Assembly (NCBI GenBank): GCA_963765265.1
Contig: CAVXVN010000011.1
Location: 186,001 to 250,000 of the forward strand
Reading direction: 5' to 3'
Length of the DNA stretch: 64,000 nucleotides
Source of the DNA: Bacillus_BD sp963765265
Lineage (GTDB): Bacteria; Bacillota; Bacilli; Bacillales; Cytobacillaceae
In this document: positions 55,554 through 64,000 of the stretch, piece by piece
Position numbering within the stretch: position 1 is the stretch's first letter
Layout of the letters: every line of letters starts with the position of its first letter
The notes under the pieces: generated by a model
Databases searched by the model: none
The model's input: only the letters and a program-made list of their open reading frames with translations
What the model was told of the DNA's origin: nothing
Translations under genes and position numbers: made by a program

Positions 55554-56360
55554 ATGAATGATGTATTAGAAAAGAAAGCAAGATTTGAACATCGGTTTTG
55601 GCTGCAAATTTTAGGCGATCATTCCCGTTTTATCCACGACGCATTAGCCCCAGTTGAAAAAGAAAATATTAAAATAGCATCTCAATTTATTCAAATATTT
55701 GATATGCTCCTGGGTAAAGCAAATTCGGCTGATATTTCACAATTAGCGGTTATAGCCGAAAATGAAACGTTAAAGCTTAGGAAATTTAAGCTAAACCTCA
55801 TTCAAAAACATTTGTTAGGTAAAATAAAAATACATCTTTCACCAACATTTATTAATCACATGGTCAATGAACTAGAAGAATATTTAAGATTATTAAAGTT
55901 CTTTAAATCCAATCAACATCCTCCGATTTATCATGAACTCCATTATCACTTAGTTTGGTTGTTGGATGCCGCAGGTCACGCAGGGGCCATATCATCTAAT
56001 TTGGATCAGGTTGAAAAACGATTAAAAGAAAAAAGTGACCAATATACGAAGCATTTTGAAGATTTTTATTTAAAAGCAGTTGAAATGGCTGGATATTTAC
56101 GAACCAAGCTATCAACTTTCCCTGCATTAGAAAAGATGAATGTAGATGTCAATTTAGAAATGACATTATTTAAGCATTTTTTACATGAATTAGAAGAATT
56201 AGAACTTAGCGCACAGGCACTGGGAACATTTTCACCACTTATGGCTGATCATATGTCACGTGAGGAATGTTATTATTTAATGAAACTCGCTGAATCAACA
56301 CATATTAAAAAACCTAATTGTGATCCCACAAAACCTAGATTACAGGTTTTTAAAAATTAA
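55554..56360 (+). CDS. DUF2935 family protein
   Basis: 268 helical residues: F-E-H-R-F-W-L-Q-I-L-G-D-H-S-R-F-I and the second repeat L-F-K-H-F-L-H-E-L-E-E. Regularly placed Glu/His residues in each four-helix bundle suggest a di-iron or di-metal site. Function unknown. Start follows GGAGGAG. Confidence 0.87.
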   Translation: MNDVLEKKARFEHRFWLQILGDHSRFIHDALAPVEKENIKIASQFIQIFDMLLGKANSADISQLAVIAENETLKLRKFKLNLIQKHLLGKIKIHLSPTFINHMVNELEEYLRLLKFFKSNQHPPIYHELHYHLVWLLDAAGHAGAISSNLDQVEKRLKEKSDQYTKHFEDFYLKAVEMAGYLRTKLSTFPALEKMNVDVNLEMTLFKHFLHELEELELSAQALGTFSPLMADHMSREECYYLMKLAESTHIKKPNCDPTKPRLQVFKN

Positions 56361-57108
56361 GATGGGTAAAAAGGTAAAATTGATTCAAAAAGACCAAAAT
56401 TTTGTACTTAGCGATAGGAAACTCAGAGTTATATCTTAGGGCTACTTATATGATGTTGATGTACTCCAAGCAAATATTCTAAATGGCTTTTTATTTAATT
56501 TCAATTATATTAGTTCCATACGTCTCTTTTCAATTAATAGCTTACCAATAAGGGTAAACCCTTGATGTTTGATAATTTTCATTTAGCTTATTGCAATTAA
56601 TTAATAGGGTAACAATATTCGGTTGACCATTATTCAAATGCTGATTAAAAAAGACTTAAACTCGAGTATTGAAGTTGTAATTATGTTTAATGAAATATGA
56701 ATATCATTTATGGCTTACGATTTATTGGGTTCTGATTAGATATTTTAAGATCAGAAAATACATACCTTTCGTTTATGAAATAATAAACTGTCAAAATTTT
56801 TGTTAGAAGAACCCTTCAAACATGTTCCTTTTACAATTATCGATCAGTAAAATAAGAACACATTGCACTTCCGAAGGCATTACTGAACGTTCAATAGCGC
56901 TCGAATGGAGGAGATTCCGTTTAATGTATGATAAGCTATTCCGAAAATTACCATGATATCTATTTCATTACATTTGGATGGCAATTGCGGTAGGTCATCT
57001 TTAAGTAATGTTAACTACAATCATGCTCATTCAGCGGTAATAACGCTAGCGTTATTGTTATGGTTAGGAGTGTGAAGAGATCTTAACGTATACTAGTACA
57101 ATTGATCC
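56361..57108. other. Gene-free region left of the IS607 relic
   Basis: 748 bp without a plausible gene. It contains an 18-bp palindrome AATAACGCTAGCGTTATT (57039-57056) 52 bp before the recombinase relic, possibly part of the old element end. I see nothing else. Confidence 0.45.
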
Positions 57109-57500
57109 ATGGATAAATTAATGACATTGAAAGAAGCAAAAGAATTACTAGGAGTATCAATAAAAACCATTCAGAATGGTGATAAGGCAGGTATCATTAG
57201 CGTTGTGCGGAGGACGCGGTGACGCAGAAGAATACCATTGAGTGAAGTTGAAAGGATTCGCTTGCAAAAAGAAAAATATTAGCTATTTATGCGAGAGTCT
57301 CCTCAGAATGAGCAGAAGCAAAAAGGTGAATTAGAAAGACAAATCAATTTCGTAGAAAACGGATGAAAACTTGATGAGTGATTGATTGCATCAGGTATTG
57401 AATGATCGTGAAAAGGTTCATAATTTTGAACCAATCATAGCAGACAGTAAAGGAAATGACGGAATGATGTTAGTCCTATTCTTTATCAAAGAGTTTTAGG
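57109..57500 (+). pseudogene. IS607-type serine recombinase (TnpA) relic
   Basis: M-D-K-L-M-T-L-K-E-A-K-E-L-L-G-V-S-I-K-T-I-Q is the MerR-like DNA-binding start of IS607 resolvases, followed, after breaks, by R-R-I-P-L-S-E-V-E-R-I and by E-Q-K-Q-K-G-E-L-E-R-Q-I (the segment just after the usual Y-A-R-V-S motif). Stops and frame changes show it is dead; the catalytic core is mostly lost. Confidence 0.75.
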
Positions 57501-58258
57501 TGCAATGGTATAACCAAACGATAAACGCTGAAGAGGTAAACTATGCATAAATTATGGAGAATTAGCGATAGCAGCAGGGCTAATTTACAGCTGTCCAATA
57601 TTAGCTAACAGGTTCGCTGTTATTGCTGCAGATTAACAAGATTCGGTTCATGGATTTGATCTAGAATTTAATAGCTGGTGACGAATTATTTAATTTGTTT
57701 TCACTTGATGCAACAGTAGAAACAGGAGTACACTTGCTATTGCTTTTTCTTTTATGGGGGGTTGCTTTTATTGGCAAAGCAGTTGCAAGAAGAATTAGGG
57801 TTGTCATGTTAGCACTTGGTATTATTATTTCTCTATGGTAATCGCTGCATATCCTGTCAATCGAGGACTAGAAACGTCAGTAAACAACTATCAAAGGAAC
57901 CTACGAATTAGCGAATGGAGGATTATCGGACGTCGATTTCTATCAAAAGGTTGAACTTTATCGACATGGTATAGCTGTGGAGTAAATAAACAAAGTAACA
58001 CAGAAATCGAGATGACGAGTACTCAAGGAGATCATGCATTAAATGGATGTTCTGGAAAACGAAAGAAACATTTTCTATAAGGTTGAGTTATGATGAAGAT
58101 TACGAAAAAACGACTGTTCGAACTTTTCTCAAAAGCAAGTAAAAAGGCACAATTCAAAAGGCGTTTATGAACAGTTCCATCGAAGAATGTAGTCATGAAA
58201 TTCTACGGACAGTAGATGGGAAATCTAAAACAGTTTTCAAAGTTATTGACCTTTAAAC
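57501..58258. other. Decayed sequence inside the relic element
   Basis: Contains a broken stretch with H-L-L-L-L-F-L-L-W-G-V-A-F-I-G-K-A-V-A-R-R-I and L-A-N-G-G-L-S-D-V-D-F-Y-Q-K-V in shifting frames (about 57690-57960), probably a former membrane-protein gene. Family not recognised. Confidence 0.4.
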
Positions 58259-58444
58259 GTGTCTATGATGGACAAAAAAGCCATTGGAAAAGCAATTAAA
58301 CATACACAATCAGTGTTAAACGCTCTTAATCCAGGTAAACGTAATCAAATGCGTAGAATCTCGGATGAAGTGGAATTATCACAATACATTCAAGAATTAG
58401 AAGAAAAAATAAAAGAAACCCATAAATCTTCTACTGCAAACTGA
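58259..58444 (+). CDS. Short helical hypothetical protein in the relic region
   Basis: 61 residues from GTG 58259 (or ATG 58265), K/E-rich coiled coil with S-V-L-N-A-L-N-P-G-K-R-N-Q-M-R-R. No convincing ribosome binding site. May be a remnant of the element or of an older gene. Confidence 0.35.
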   Translation: MSMMDKKAIGKAIKHTQSVLNALNPGKRNQMRRISDEVELSQYIQELEEKIKETHKSSTAN

Positions 58445-58450
58445 TAAAAA

Positions 58451-59640
58451 TTCCATGATAAAAAGTGAAATCGAGTATCTACAGGACTACTCAATTAAAG
58501 CAAGAAACGCTCATAATTTTTATTAAAACCTAGAAGCAAACGAAAAAAAATATTCTGATGCTGCATCCAAAAGAAAAGAAAACAGTATTCCTTAACATTA
58601 AAACTGGAAAGGTTAGAAAGTGACTATAAGGAAGAAAAGGTAAGAATTTGTTTTGGCTCAAAAGATTTGTTCCAAAAACAGTTTCATCTTGAAGAAAACG
58701 GCATTACTTTTAAACAGTGGAAAAGAATGGGAAGAAAAAGAGCGGCCCAATTTACCTTTATCGGCTCAAAAGACGAAACATTCGGGAATCAATCGTGCAC
58801 GTATGATGTAGAGAATCAGCTTAGAATTCGAGTGTTTTCAAAAGATGAAGAGGTGTTTGGAAACTATGTTACCCTTACGAATGTTGAGTTTGGTTACGGA
58901 CAAGAAAAGATCGATCAGGCAAAAGTTCCTAGTCTAGGCTATACAAAGAGGAAAAATGAATCAAGTTAAATATTATAGAGCGTTAACGTGGAAGTTTGTT
59001 CGTAAGAATCGCAATTGGTATGCATACGTTACGGTTGATGTGGATGTTCCAAATATAATCTCATTAAAAAACAACGGGATTATTTCCATTGATTTTAACT
59101 ATGGTTTCTTAGCTGTATCAGATTTAGACCGATACGGAAATTTAGTAAACTCTTTTCAAGTTCCTTATAAGTCAACTCACTGTACGAGCGAACAAACACA
59201 ACAAAGCCTAAGCGAGGCTTTAAAAGTGGTCATCCAATATGCGGTAGAAAAAGCAAAGCCAATGGGTGTAGAATTGGGTTTGAGAACTTAGATTTCAAAA
59301 AGAAAAAACAAAATCTGAAGCAGATGTCCTCGAAACAAGCAAAATTGTTAAGTGGTTTTGCTTACTCAACTTATCAATCGATGTTACAGAGCAAATGCGA
59401 AATGGCTGGTATTGAATTGATTTCAGTAAATCCTGCCTATACGAGTCAGATTGGGCACCATAAATTTATGAAGAAGTACGGGATTTAAGCTTCACATGAG
59501 AGTGCAGCATCTCGTGGTTAGAAGATGTTTAAACTTCAAACGGATGGAGAAAGCAATTAATGGCTCTCAAAGACAGTGTTATCCATAGCACCAAAGAACA
59601 GTATAGGCTAATTAAGCACGGTAGATAATGAAAGAATCAA
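58451..59640 (+). pseudogene. TnpB (RNA-guided nuclease family) relic
   Basis: Broken over several frames: R-I-C-F-G-S-K-D-L-F-Q-K-Q-F-H-L (58640s), the RuvC-I strand G-I-I-S-I-D-F-N-Y-G-F-L-A-V (59080s, catalytic Asp kept), E-N-L-D-F-K-K (59290s, RuvC-II Glu kept), and N-P-A-Y-T-S-Q-I-G with G-I-stop-A-S-H-E-S-A-A (59430-59510), where RuvC-III should be. The zinc-finger cysteines are missing. Order recombinase-TnpB is that of IS607-family elements. Inactive because of multiple stops. Confidence 0.8.
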
Positions 59641-60022
59641 TGTTAAAAGGAGGGAAACTTTATGTTGAAAGAAAAAAATAGCCTGAGACAGCGGAAAGAG
59701 ATTTGATGAATTGGAAGAGAATTGAGTTTTAACAATAAAAATTAGGTGATAACTCGAATTTAGCGGCATTTACGGTAGGCTTAAAAAATGATCGATGTAA
59801 CAAGGGAATCTGTGAAAAAGGCAAATTCATATCGATAAATAAAAAGGCAGTTAGTTTTAAGAGAATGCTTGTTATACTACGCAATCACCTCCAGCATATC
59901 TCATTTCAGAAATAGTACTTTAAGATTGAAGTGTTACTGATACCATCATGGGATAACAAATCGAATTAGATAGTAGTTAACTGAGCATGTTACCGACATT
60001 AAATGAACAGGAGATGAGAATA
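59641..60022. other. Gene-free region right of the TnpB relic
   Basis: 382 bp with no recognisable gene; the right end of the decayed element must lie in or near it but I cannot fix the boundary. Confidence 0.4.
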
Positions 60023-60172
60023 ATGAAAACAAAGGATAATTTTTTAGAAGGAGCCCAAGTGACAAAAGATAATCAGATATATGGAACTCCTAACAGTAAG
60101 AGTAAGAATGGAACTGGTGATTCACCAAATGATAATGTTCAAAATAAGAATAAATCTGAACGAACTCATTGA
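60023..60172 (+). CDS. Small polar hypothetical protein, 49 residues
   Basis: M-K-T-K-D-N-F-L-E-G-A-Q-V-T-K-D-N-Q, rich in Asn, Lys and Ser. AGGAG lies 9 nt upstream of ATG 60023; the frame is open to 59987. No family recognised. The neighbourhood of very small genes with SspH suggests spore-associated expression (inference). Confidence 0.55.
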   Translation: MKTKDNFLEGAQVTKDNQIYGTPNSKSKNGTGDSPNDNVQNKNKSERTH

Positions 60173-60174
60173 GC

Positions 60175-60203
60175 TAGCAGCGAAGATTTTTCTTGGCTGC
60201 TTA
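60175..60203 (+). terminator. Weak terminator after the 49-residue gene
   Basis: AGCAGCGAAGA pairs with TCTTGGCTGCT with one mismatch; only ACTAATTT follows. Confidence 0.45.
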
Positions 60204-60271
60204 CTAATTTAGACTTGTGTTTTTGTTGATATCACTCCATATAGCAAACTTTAATGCATATATTTATCTAA

Positions 60272-60451
60272 TTAATGTTCAATTAAATTGGTTAGTGGAA
60301 CGTTTTGTTCATTTTCTGGCTCATCAAGCGGATAAATTCTAGCTGTTTCATTATTTTCATTCACATTTTGAATGTAGATTGGAACATCATTGAAAGTTAC
60401 ATTAGCTAGAATGGGTGATGTGGCAATTTCTTGTGCCCGTTGTTTGTTCAT
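60272..60451 (-). CDS. sspH: H-type small acid-soluble spore protein
   Basis: 59 residues: M-N-K-Q-R-A-Q-E-I-A-T-S-P, V-P-I-Y-I-Q-N-V-N-E and A-R-I-Y-P-L-D-E-P match SspH closely. Made in the forespore under SigG and packed in the dormant spore core. AAGGTGG fixes the start at 60451 rather than at 60463. Confidence 0.92.
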   Translation of the reverse strand: MNKQRAQEIATSPILANVTFNDVPIYIQNVNENNETARIYPLDEPENEQNVPLTNLIEH

Positions 60452-60499
60452 TATTATAACCACCTTCTGGAAATTATTCTTTGTAAGATTCTGTTGATC

Positions 60500-60676
60500 T
60501 TATACTGTTTTATTCCAAATCCTATTGAGATCCAATGGTACATAAATTTCATCACCATGAATTTCTTTGTGTATAATAGGATTTAAAAAATAGTGATCTA
60601 AACTAGTGTTGAACAAGTCCGATGGCCTAGCTCTAAAATTTGTTCCTAATAAACTTTTAATGTTGTTCTCGTTCAT
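60500..60676 (-). CDS. Small hypothetical protein, 58 residues
   Basis: Frame from ATG at 60676 (complement) behind GGGGTATACAT, reading M-N-E-N-N-I-K-S-L-L-G-T-N-F-R-A-R-P-S to ...L-D-L-N-R-I-W-N-K-T-V. No family recognised; possibly spore-related because of its position next to sspH. Confidence 0.5.
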   Translation of the reverse strand: MNENNIKSLLGTNFRARPSDLFNTSLDHYFLNPIIHKEIHGDEIYVPLDLNRIWNKTV

Positions 60677-60950
60677 ATGTATACCCCGTTTATTAAATAT
60701 TTCTTCACATAGTAAGCAAAACTACCCCTTCTTTCTGATAGATAATTACTTACAAATTGTATTGTGCCTTTTTCTTTAAATTGTATGTATATTATAGGGT
60801 GCATATTGAATAATCTTTAACCAAATTTCCATAAATAGGTTACTTATCTTTATTTACATTCTAAACTAGAGGGGTTTGCATCAAAATAATGACCCAGAGT
60901 ATCATTAAAAAATTCTCTATCAAAAAAAGCGACACAGACCATTATAAAAA

Positions 60951-61160
60951 CTAACATTTCTTTTTTTCTTCATTTGCTATTTCGTTATTGAATTTATCTA
61001 TTGTTGCACGGATTACTGGATCGTTGACTTCTTTTTGAATAATTGATTGGTCAGTTGAAACTATATTTGATTCGTCCATCGTTTTAGTCCTGTAATCTGG
61101 AACATTGTTTCCGTGCGCATTGTTATATTTTGAAACTTGCTGATTATTTTGGTCTTCCAT
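60951..61160 (-). CDS. Small hydrophilic hypothetical protein, 69 residues
   Basis: M-E-D-Q-N-N-Q-Q-V-S-K-Y-N-N-A-H-G-N-N, Asn/Gln/Lys-rich, ends with a charged helix and Cys. Strong GGAGGTGAT upstream supports expression. Family not recognised. Confidence 0.65.
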   Translation of the reverse strand: MEDQNNQQVSKYNNAHGNNVPDYRTKTMDESNIVSTDQSIIQKEVNDPVIRATIDKFNNEIANEEKKKC

Positions 61161-61363
61161 ATTATCACCTCCGTATTATAGAATGTGTAAACTTCAAAAA
61201 GTTAAACCGTTATGGGAGCATTCCATTTGTAAGGACTATGTTTTTTACTAATTTATTCGTTCATTGACAATATTCAGAAGAAAGCTATAAAGACCGTTGA
61301 ATGGAGGGAAGCTAAGAAAAAATAGTTTAACAATCTGCATTGACATATATGGAGGTAAACAAC

Positions 61364-61525
61364 ATGGACAATAAAGGGAATCTTGAACAATTACTGAGTG
61401 AGTATGGCTATCCTAAGGATGCCATCCACCGTTTTATGCAAGAAGTGGAGGGGCTGGATTTTGAAGAAGTAAAAAAGCGAATTATGCCTTTCCGAGACAT
61501 AACTGCCCATAGACCTAACCCGTAG
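61364..61525 (+). CDS. Small helical hypothetical protein, 53 residues
   Basis: ATG 61364 has TGGAGGT 7 nt upstream; the frame is open to 61340. E-Q-L-L-S-E-Y-G-Y-P-K-D-A-I is helical and acidic. No family recognised. Confidence 0.6.
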   Translation: MDNKGNLEQLLSEYGYPKDAIHRFMQEVEGLDFEEVKKRIMPFRDITAHRPNP

Positions 61526-61595
61526 ACCTAAAGTAATAAATATTTGTTGGATTTCTTAATCATTCTGTTCATTTTAAAATAAGGAGTGAACGAAC

Positions 61596-61865
61596 ATGGA
61601 CATTGATTTTATGCAAAAATGTAGATTTCACATGGAAAATGATAAGGGCGAACTTGTTGTAAAAGGAGAAATCATTGGGGAAACGGAAATTCCATTTTTC
61701 GATGACTTAAAGTTAAAAGCGGTAATTGCATTGCTTAATTCTATAGATCATGAGAACTTCAGCAATTCAGGGAAAAATGGTCTATTTGATCACTACATAA
61801 GGGAAATTAAAGAAACGATCAATGAAGTGCAAAAACATAATAAATTCCAGGAAAAATCAATTTGA
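61596..61865 (+). CDS. Hypothetical protein, 89 residues
   Basis: Mixed strand/helix protein: C-R-F-H-M-E-N-D-K-G-E-L-V-V-K-G-E-I-I-G and A-V-I-A-L-L-N-S-I. ATAAGGAG precedes ATG. No family recognised. Confidence 0.6.
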   Translation: MDIDFMQKCRFHMENDKGELVVKGEIIGETEIPFFDDLKLKAVIALLNSIDHENFSNSGKNGLFDHYIREIKETINEVQKHNKFQEKSI

Positions 61866-62277
61866 CTGATTAGACTCTCTAAACTCAGGATGTGTCTAAT
61901 TGATAAGATGTATCCTAATTCAGTATCAGCAAATCCAATCGCCCAAATCTCTTTATTAACCGTATTTAATTAGTAACTTGTACTAAACTTGGAAAGAATG
62001 GAATGAATCACTTGATTTTACTTTACATTGTCAATGTATGTATGAACAAGAATATATAAGTTCTTTCTTTTGAAAATAGATCGAACGATACAATAGCCAT
62101 ATTTCTTTGTTTAAACAAAGAATATGGCTATTTGTTTATTAATGGTTATCGGAAACAGATAACATATTGTCTGAAAAAAGTAAGGGGATAGAGAGAATTC
62201 AACCGAAATATTAGGTAATTGAGTTGTCATGATTCCTTCTGATGCTCCATAAGTTGTTAATAAAGGGGGGATCTTTT
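61866..62277. other. Intergenic with one terminator-like hairpin
   Basis: 412 bp, nothing gene-like; a hairpin at 62092-62132 is listed separately. Confidence 0.5.
62092..62132. terminator. Terminator-like hairpin
   Basis: AATAGCCATATTTCTTTGTTT pairs with AAACAAAGAATATGGCTATT, one bulged base; T-rich flank after it. Confidence 0.7.
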
Positions 62278-62757
62278 GTGAATCCAACAAATAGTTATTC
62301 CATATATACTCAACAAGCTTTTCAACTGTCTTTGAAATTAATTGCCGAGGCTGTACAAGGTGAAAAAGAGGATCAGATTTTTTACGATTATTTAATTGCT
62401 AATGCTCCGACACAAGACCAGAAAGAAATCATATCAACGATTCGCAATGATGAAATACGCCATAATCAACTCTATAAGAAAATGTATAAAGATTTAACGG
62501 GTCAAGAAGTTCAATTAGCAGAGGAAGAAGAATTTGTACCTCCCGCTTCATTTGAACAAGGAATTAGGAAAGCAATTTTAGGTGAAATGAAAGCGATGGA
62601 AAAGTATCGAATCATCCGACAAGGGCTGCCACATCGATATCACAGAGATATTGTCTTTAACATATTAACTGATGAACTCAAACATGGAACATTATATAAC
62701 TTAATTTACACTGAAATTTTATCAGGTAGTACAAATGAAGATGACCGGAACCATTAG
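62278..62757 (+). CDS. Ferritin-like/rubrerythrin-like protein (YhjR-like)
   Basis: 159 residues from GTG 62278 (AAAGGGGGG upstream; open to 62242). Two helix pairs hold metal-ligand type residues: A-E-A-V-Q-G-E-K-E-D-Q and N-D-E-I-R-H-N-Q, then L-G-E-M-K-A-M-E-K-Y and T-D-E-L-K-H-G. These ExxH-type pairs are typical of the ferritin-like di-iron fold. YhjR-like proteins are linked with sporulation. Confidence 0.82.
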   Translation: MNPTNSYSIYTQQAFQLSLKLIAEAVQGEKEDQIFYDYLIANAPTQDQKEIISTIRNDEIRHNQLYKKMYKDLTGQEVQLAEEEEFVPPASFEQGIRKAILGEMKAMEKYRIIRQGLPHRYHRDIVFNILTDELKHGTLYNLIYTEILSGSTNEDDRNH

Positions 62758-62978
62758 AAAGGACACCAGACGAGTGGATACATTACACGAAATTCTTAGT
62801 CAATGAAGGTTTAAAGGATGTGGAAAGGGAAAAAAACTCTAGGCATATCCTGCAGGAATATATTTTAATGGGGGTTTTAGTAGGGCAAGGCTATTCTCCA
62901 GAAGAAGCTTTTGAAACAGTTGAAAATTGGGAACGTACGGGAGAATCGAAAATTCTTAAACGCAATAATAAACGATAA
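62745..62978 (+). CDS. Frame without clear start after the ferritin-like gene
   Basis: Open from after a stop at 62742-62744 to TAA 62976-62978: P-E-P-L-E-R-T-P-D-E-W-I-H-Y-T-K-F-L-V-N-E, then H-I-L-Q-E-Y-I-L-M-G-V-L-V-G-Q-G-Y-S-P-E-E-A. Codon use looks protein-like but there is no ATG/GTG/TTG at the beginning. A frameshift extending the ferritin-like protein or a separate gene with a damaged start would explain it. Confidence 0.45.
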   Translation, partial: PEPLERTPDEWIHYTKFLVNEGLKDVEREKNSRHILQEYILMGVLVGQGYSPEEAFETVENWERTGESKILKRNNKR

Positions 62979-63385
62979 TTTTAACCGTAAACATAAAATA
63001 GGAATATGTGCTTTCAAGTGTTTGTATAGCAATCAGGTTGATTAAGAGATCATCGAGCAGCAAATATCTGTTTACACAGGACGTAATTTGATTATGTAAG
63101 GCTAGGCAAAAGATTATTAAATAGTGAACATATTCTATGTTTTGGAGGTCCTGATCCGACCAAGACATTTTCAAAATTATGCTGAGCATAGTAGATTGTA
63201 TAAAAGCTTGTTTATAGCCCCCTTTAGATTACTTAGAAAATTCTATTGATATATCTAATAATCTAAGTGATTAAGGGGGCTTTTTTAAAGCTAATTAAAC
63301 CTTCAAAAAAATTTTGTTAGCAATCCTTTTTCTCGTGCTTTTTAGGATACTTGATCTATGTTATTTTCTAAGCATTCTAGGATGC
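62979..63385. other. Intergenic with terminator
   Basis: 407 bp; apart from the hairpin at 63216-63286 I see no feature. Confidence 0.45.
63216..63286 (+). terminator. Terminator hairpin with two-part stem
   Basis: AGCCCCCTT pairs with AAGGGGGCT, with inner TTAGATTA/TAATCTAA, then TTTTTT. Confidence 0.82.
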
Positions 63386-63622
63386 TTAATGGTTGCTTTT
63401 TCTCGTGTTTTTTTCCATTTTCTTGATCGGATGCTTTTTCTTTTTTTCTTTCTTATTTTCTTGCTTGTCTTCTTGCTTGCTTTCTTTCTTGTTTTCTTGC
63501 TTGTCTTTCTTGCTTGCTTTCTTGCTTATTTTCTTGCTTGTCCTTTGCTTGCTTTCTTTCTTACTTTCTTGCTTGTCCTCTTGCTTGCTTTCTTGCTTGT
63601 CCTCTTTCATTTCGTTATCCAC
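63386..63622 (-). CDS. Lys/Glu/Gln/Ser low-complexity repeat protein
   Basis: 78 residues from GTG (complement of 63620-63622) behind AAAGGAGGG. Almost entirely built from K-Q-E-S/D/N/K units (D-K-Q-E-S-K-Q-E type). A mid-part K-Q-R-T-S-K-K-I-S breaks the pattern and suggests frame slips within the repeat. Similar in style to the cotB tail; a disordered, spore- or surface-associated protein is possible. Confidence 0.55.
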   Translation of the reverse strand: MDNEMKEDKQESKQEDKQESKKESKQRTSKKISKKASKKDKQENKKESKQEDKQENKKEKKKKHPIKKMEKNTRKSNH

Positions 63623-64000
63623 TATTTCCCTCCTTTCAGATGTGATATGTTATTGTATTAAGATTGTATATGATTTGAAACGGCAGTTATTAGTTAGTCA
63701 AAATCATCGTAAAAATTTAAATATTATTTACTTTACAACAAATGAAGGACCTTTTATGGGCTCAAAGTGTAAAATAAGAATAAAAAAATAGAGTGGGTCA
63801 TTGGTTTTAATAGAAGACCTTGTTCGTCGATATTGTTGTATAATCTAACTTTTTTGACTTAACTATTTGAAAAGAAAATAGACCTTAAAATTTTTAATGC
63901 ATTTTCGTGAATGGCAAGAATTAAACCCGAACTGGGCAAGTTAAAGAGAGAGACTTTCTTCTGTGAAAGAACAAAATTCGAGGGATCGCTTAATACCCTG
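63623..64000. other. Right end of window, nothing recognised
   Basis: 378 bp, AT-rich; no gene or RNA element could be supported. Confidence 0.4.

Noticed and set aside
63314..63791. Plus-strand Phe/Leu/Cys-rich frames
   Set aside because: They are the complement of the Lys/Glu/Gln repeat gene and lack expression signals.

Overview
The window is a low-GC chromosome segment from an endospore-forming member of the Bacillaceae (Bacillus/Neobacillus-like). Supporting markers are a Yuk-type type VII secretion locus closest in layout to Bacillus subtilis yukE-yukD-yukC-yukBA-yueB-yueC, splAB (spore photoproduct repair), a CotB-type coat protein, SspH, a Gmad2 lipoprotein, YozQ, YrzB- and YneR-like proteins, an RNase J and SipS-type signal peptidase. 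No rRNA, tRNA or CRISPR array was seen.

Layout. 1-874: tail of a nicotinamidase gene and an NadD-like adenylyltransferase (NAD salvage). 1458-15890: a complete type VII secretion system followed by its cargo module: a DUF5082 protein, a DUF5344 protein, an LXG polymorphic toxin whose C-terminus is a glycine-zipper membrane domain, and two paralogous soluble proteins each followed by a small membrane protein (probable chaperone/immunity sets). 16140-24218: stand-alone purF, GlcG/HbpS protein, a membrane protein with a Cys/Ser/Gly tail, DinB-like protein, enoyl-CoA hydratase and PBP4a-type DacC. 24687-31170: a heterodimeric ABC exporter with one degenerate ATPase site, then a manganese ABC transporter operon with an MntR-like box on its promoter. 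31262-33433: a broken GH3 glycosidase gene. 33696-40557: YrzB, hydrolase, SDR, YneR, SodA, SufR-like regulator, signal peptidase, SRPBCC protein, Gmad2 lipoprotein. 40729-46809: DUF3784-like protein, cotB with a 48-bp tandem-repeat tail, ArsB-like transporter, DUF6241 protein, a structured region of unknown nature, general stress protein, DUF3231 protein. 47650-55322: splAB, small proteins, amino acid permease, YozQ, CMD protein, MFS transporter, RNase J. 55554-64000: DUF2935 protein, a decayed IS607-type element (serine recombinase and TnpB relics), then many very small genes including sspH and a ferritin-like protein.

How genes work together. The T7SS genes form one transcription unit with an early terminator after the WXG100 gene, so the abundant small secreted protein can be expressed above the membrane machinery. 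The toxin and its neighbours lie directly downstream, as expected for interbacterial competition cargo. splA/splB overlap by ATGA and act together in germinating spores.

An important caveat: about a dozen otherwise well-preserved genes carry single-base frameshifts, and most are one extra base. This may be residual insertion error in the assembly rather than biology. Frameshifted genes are given here with their full reconstructed spans, and each entry says where the frame changes.
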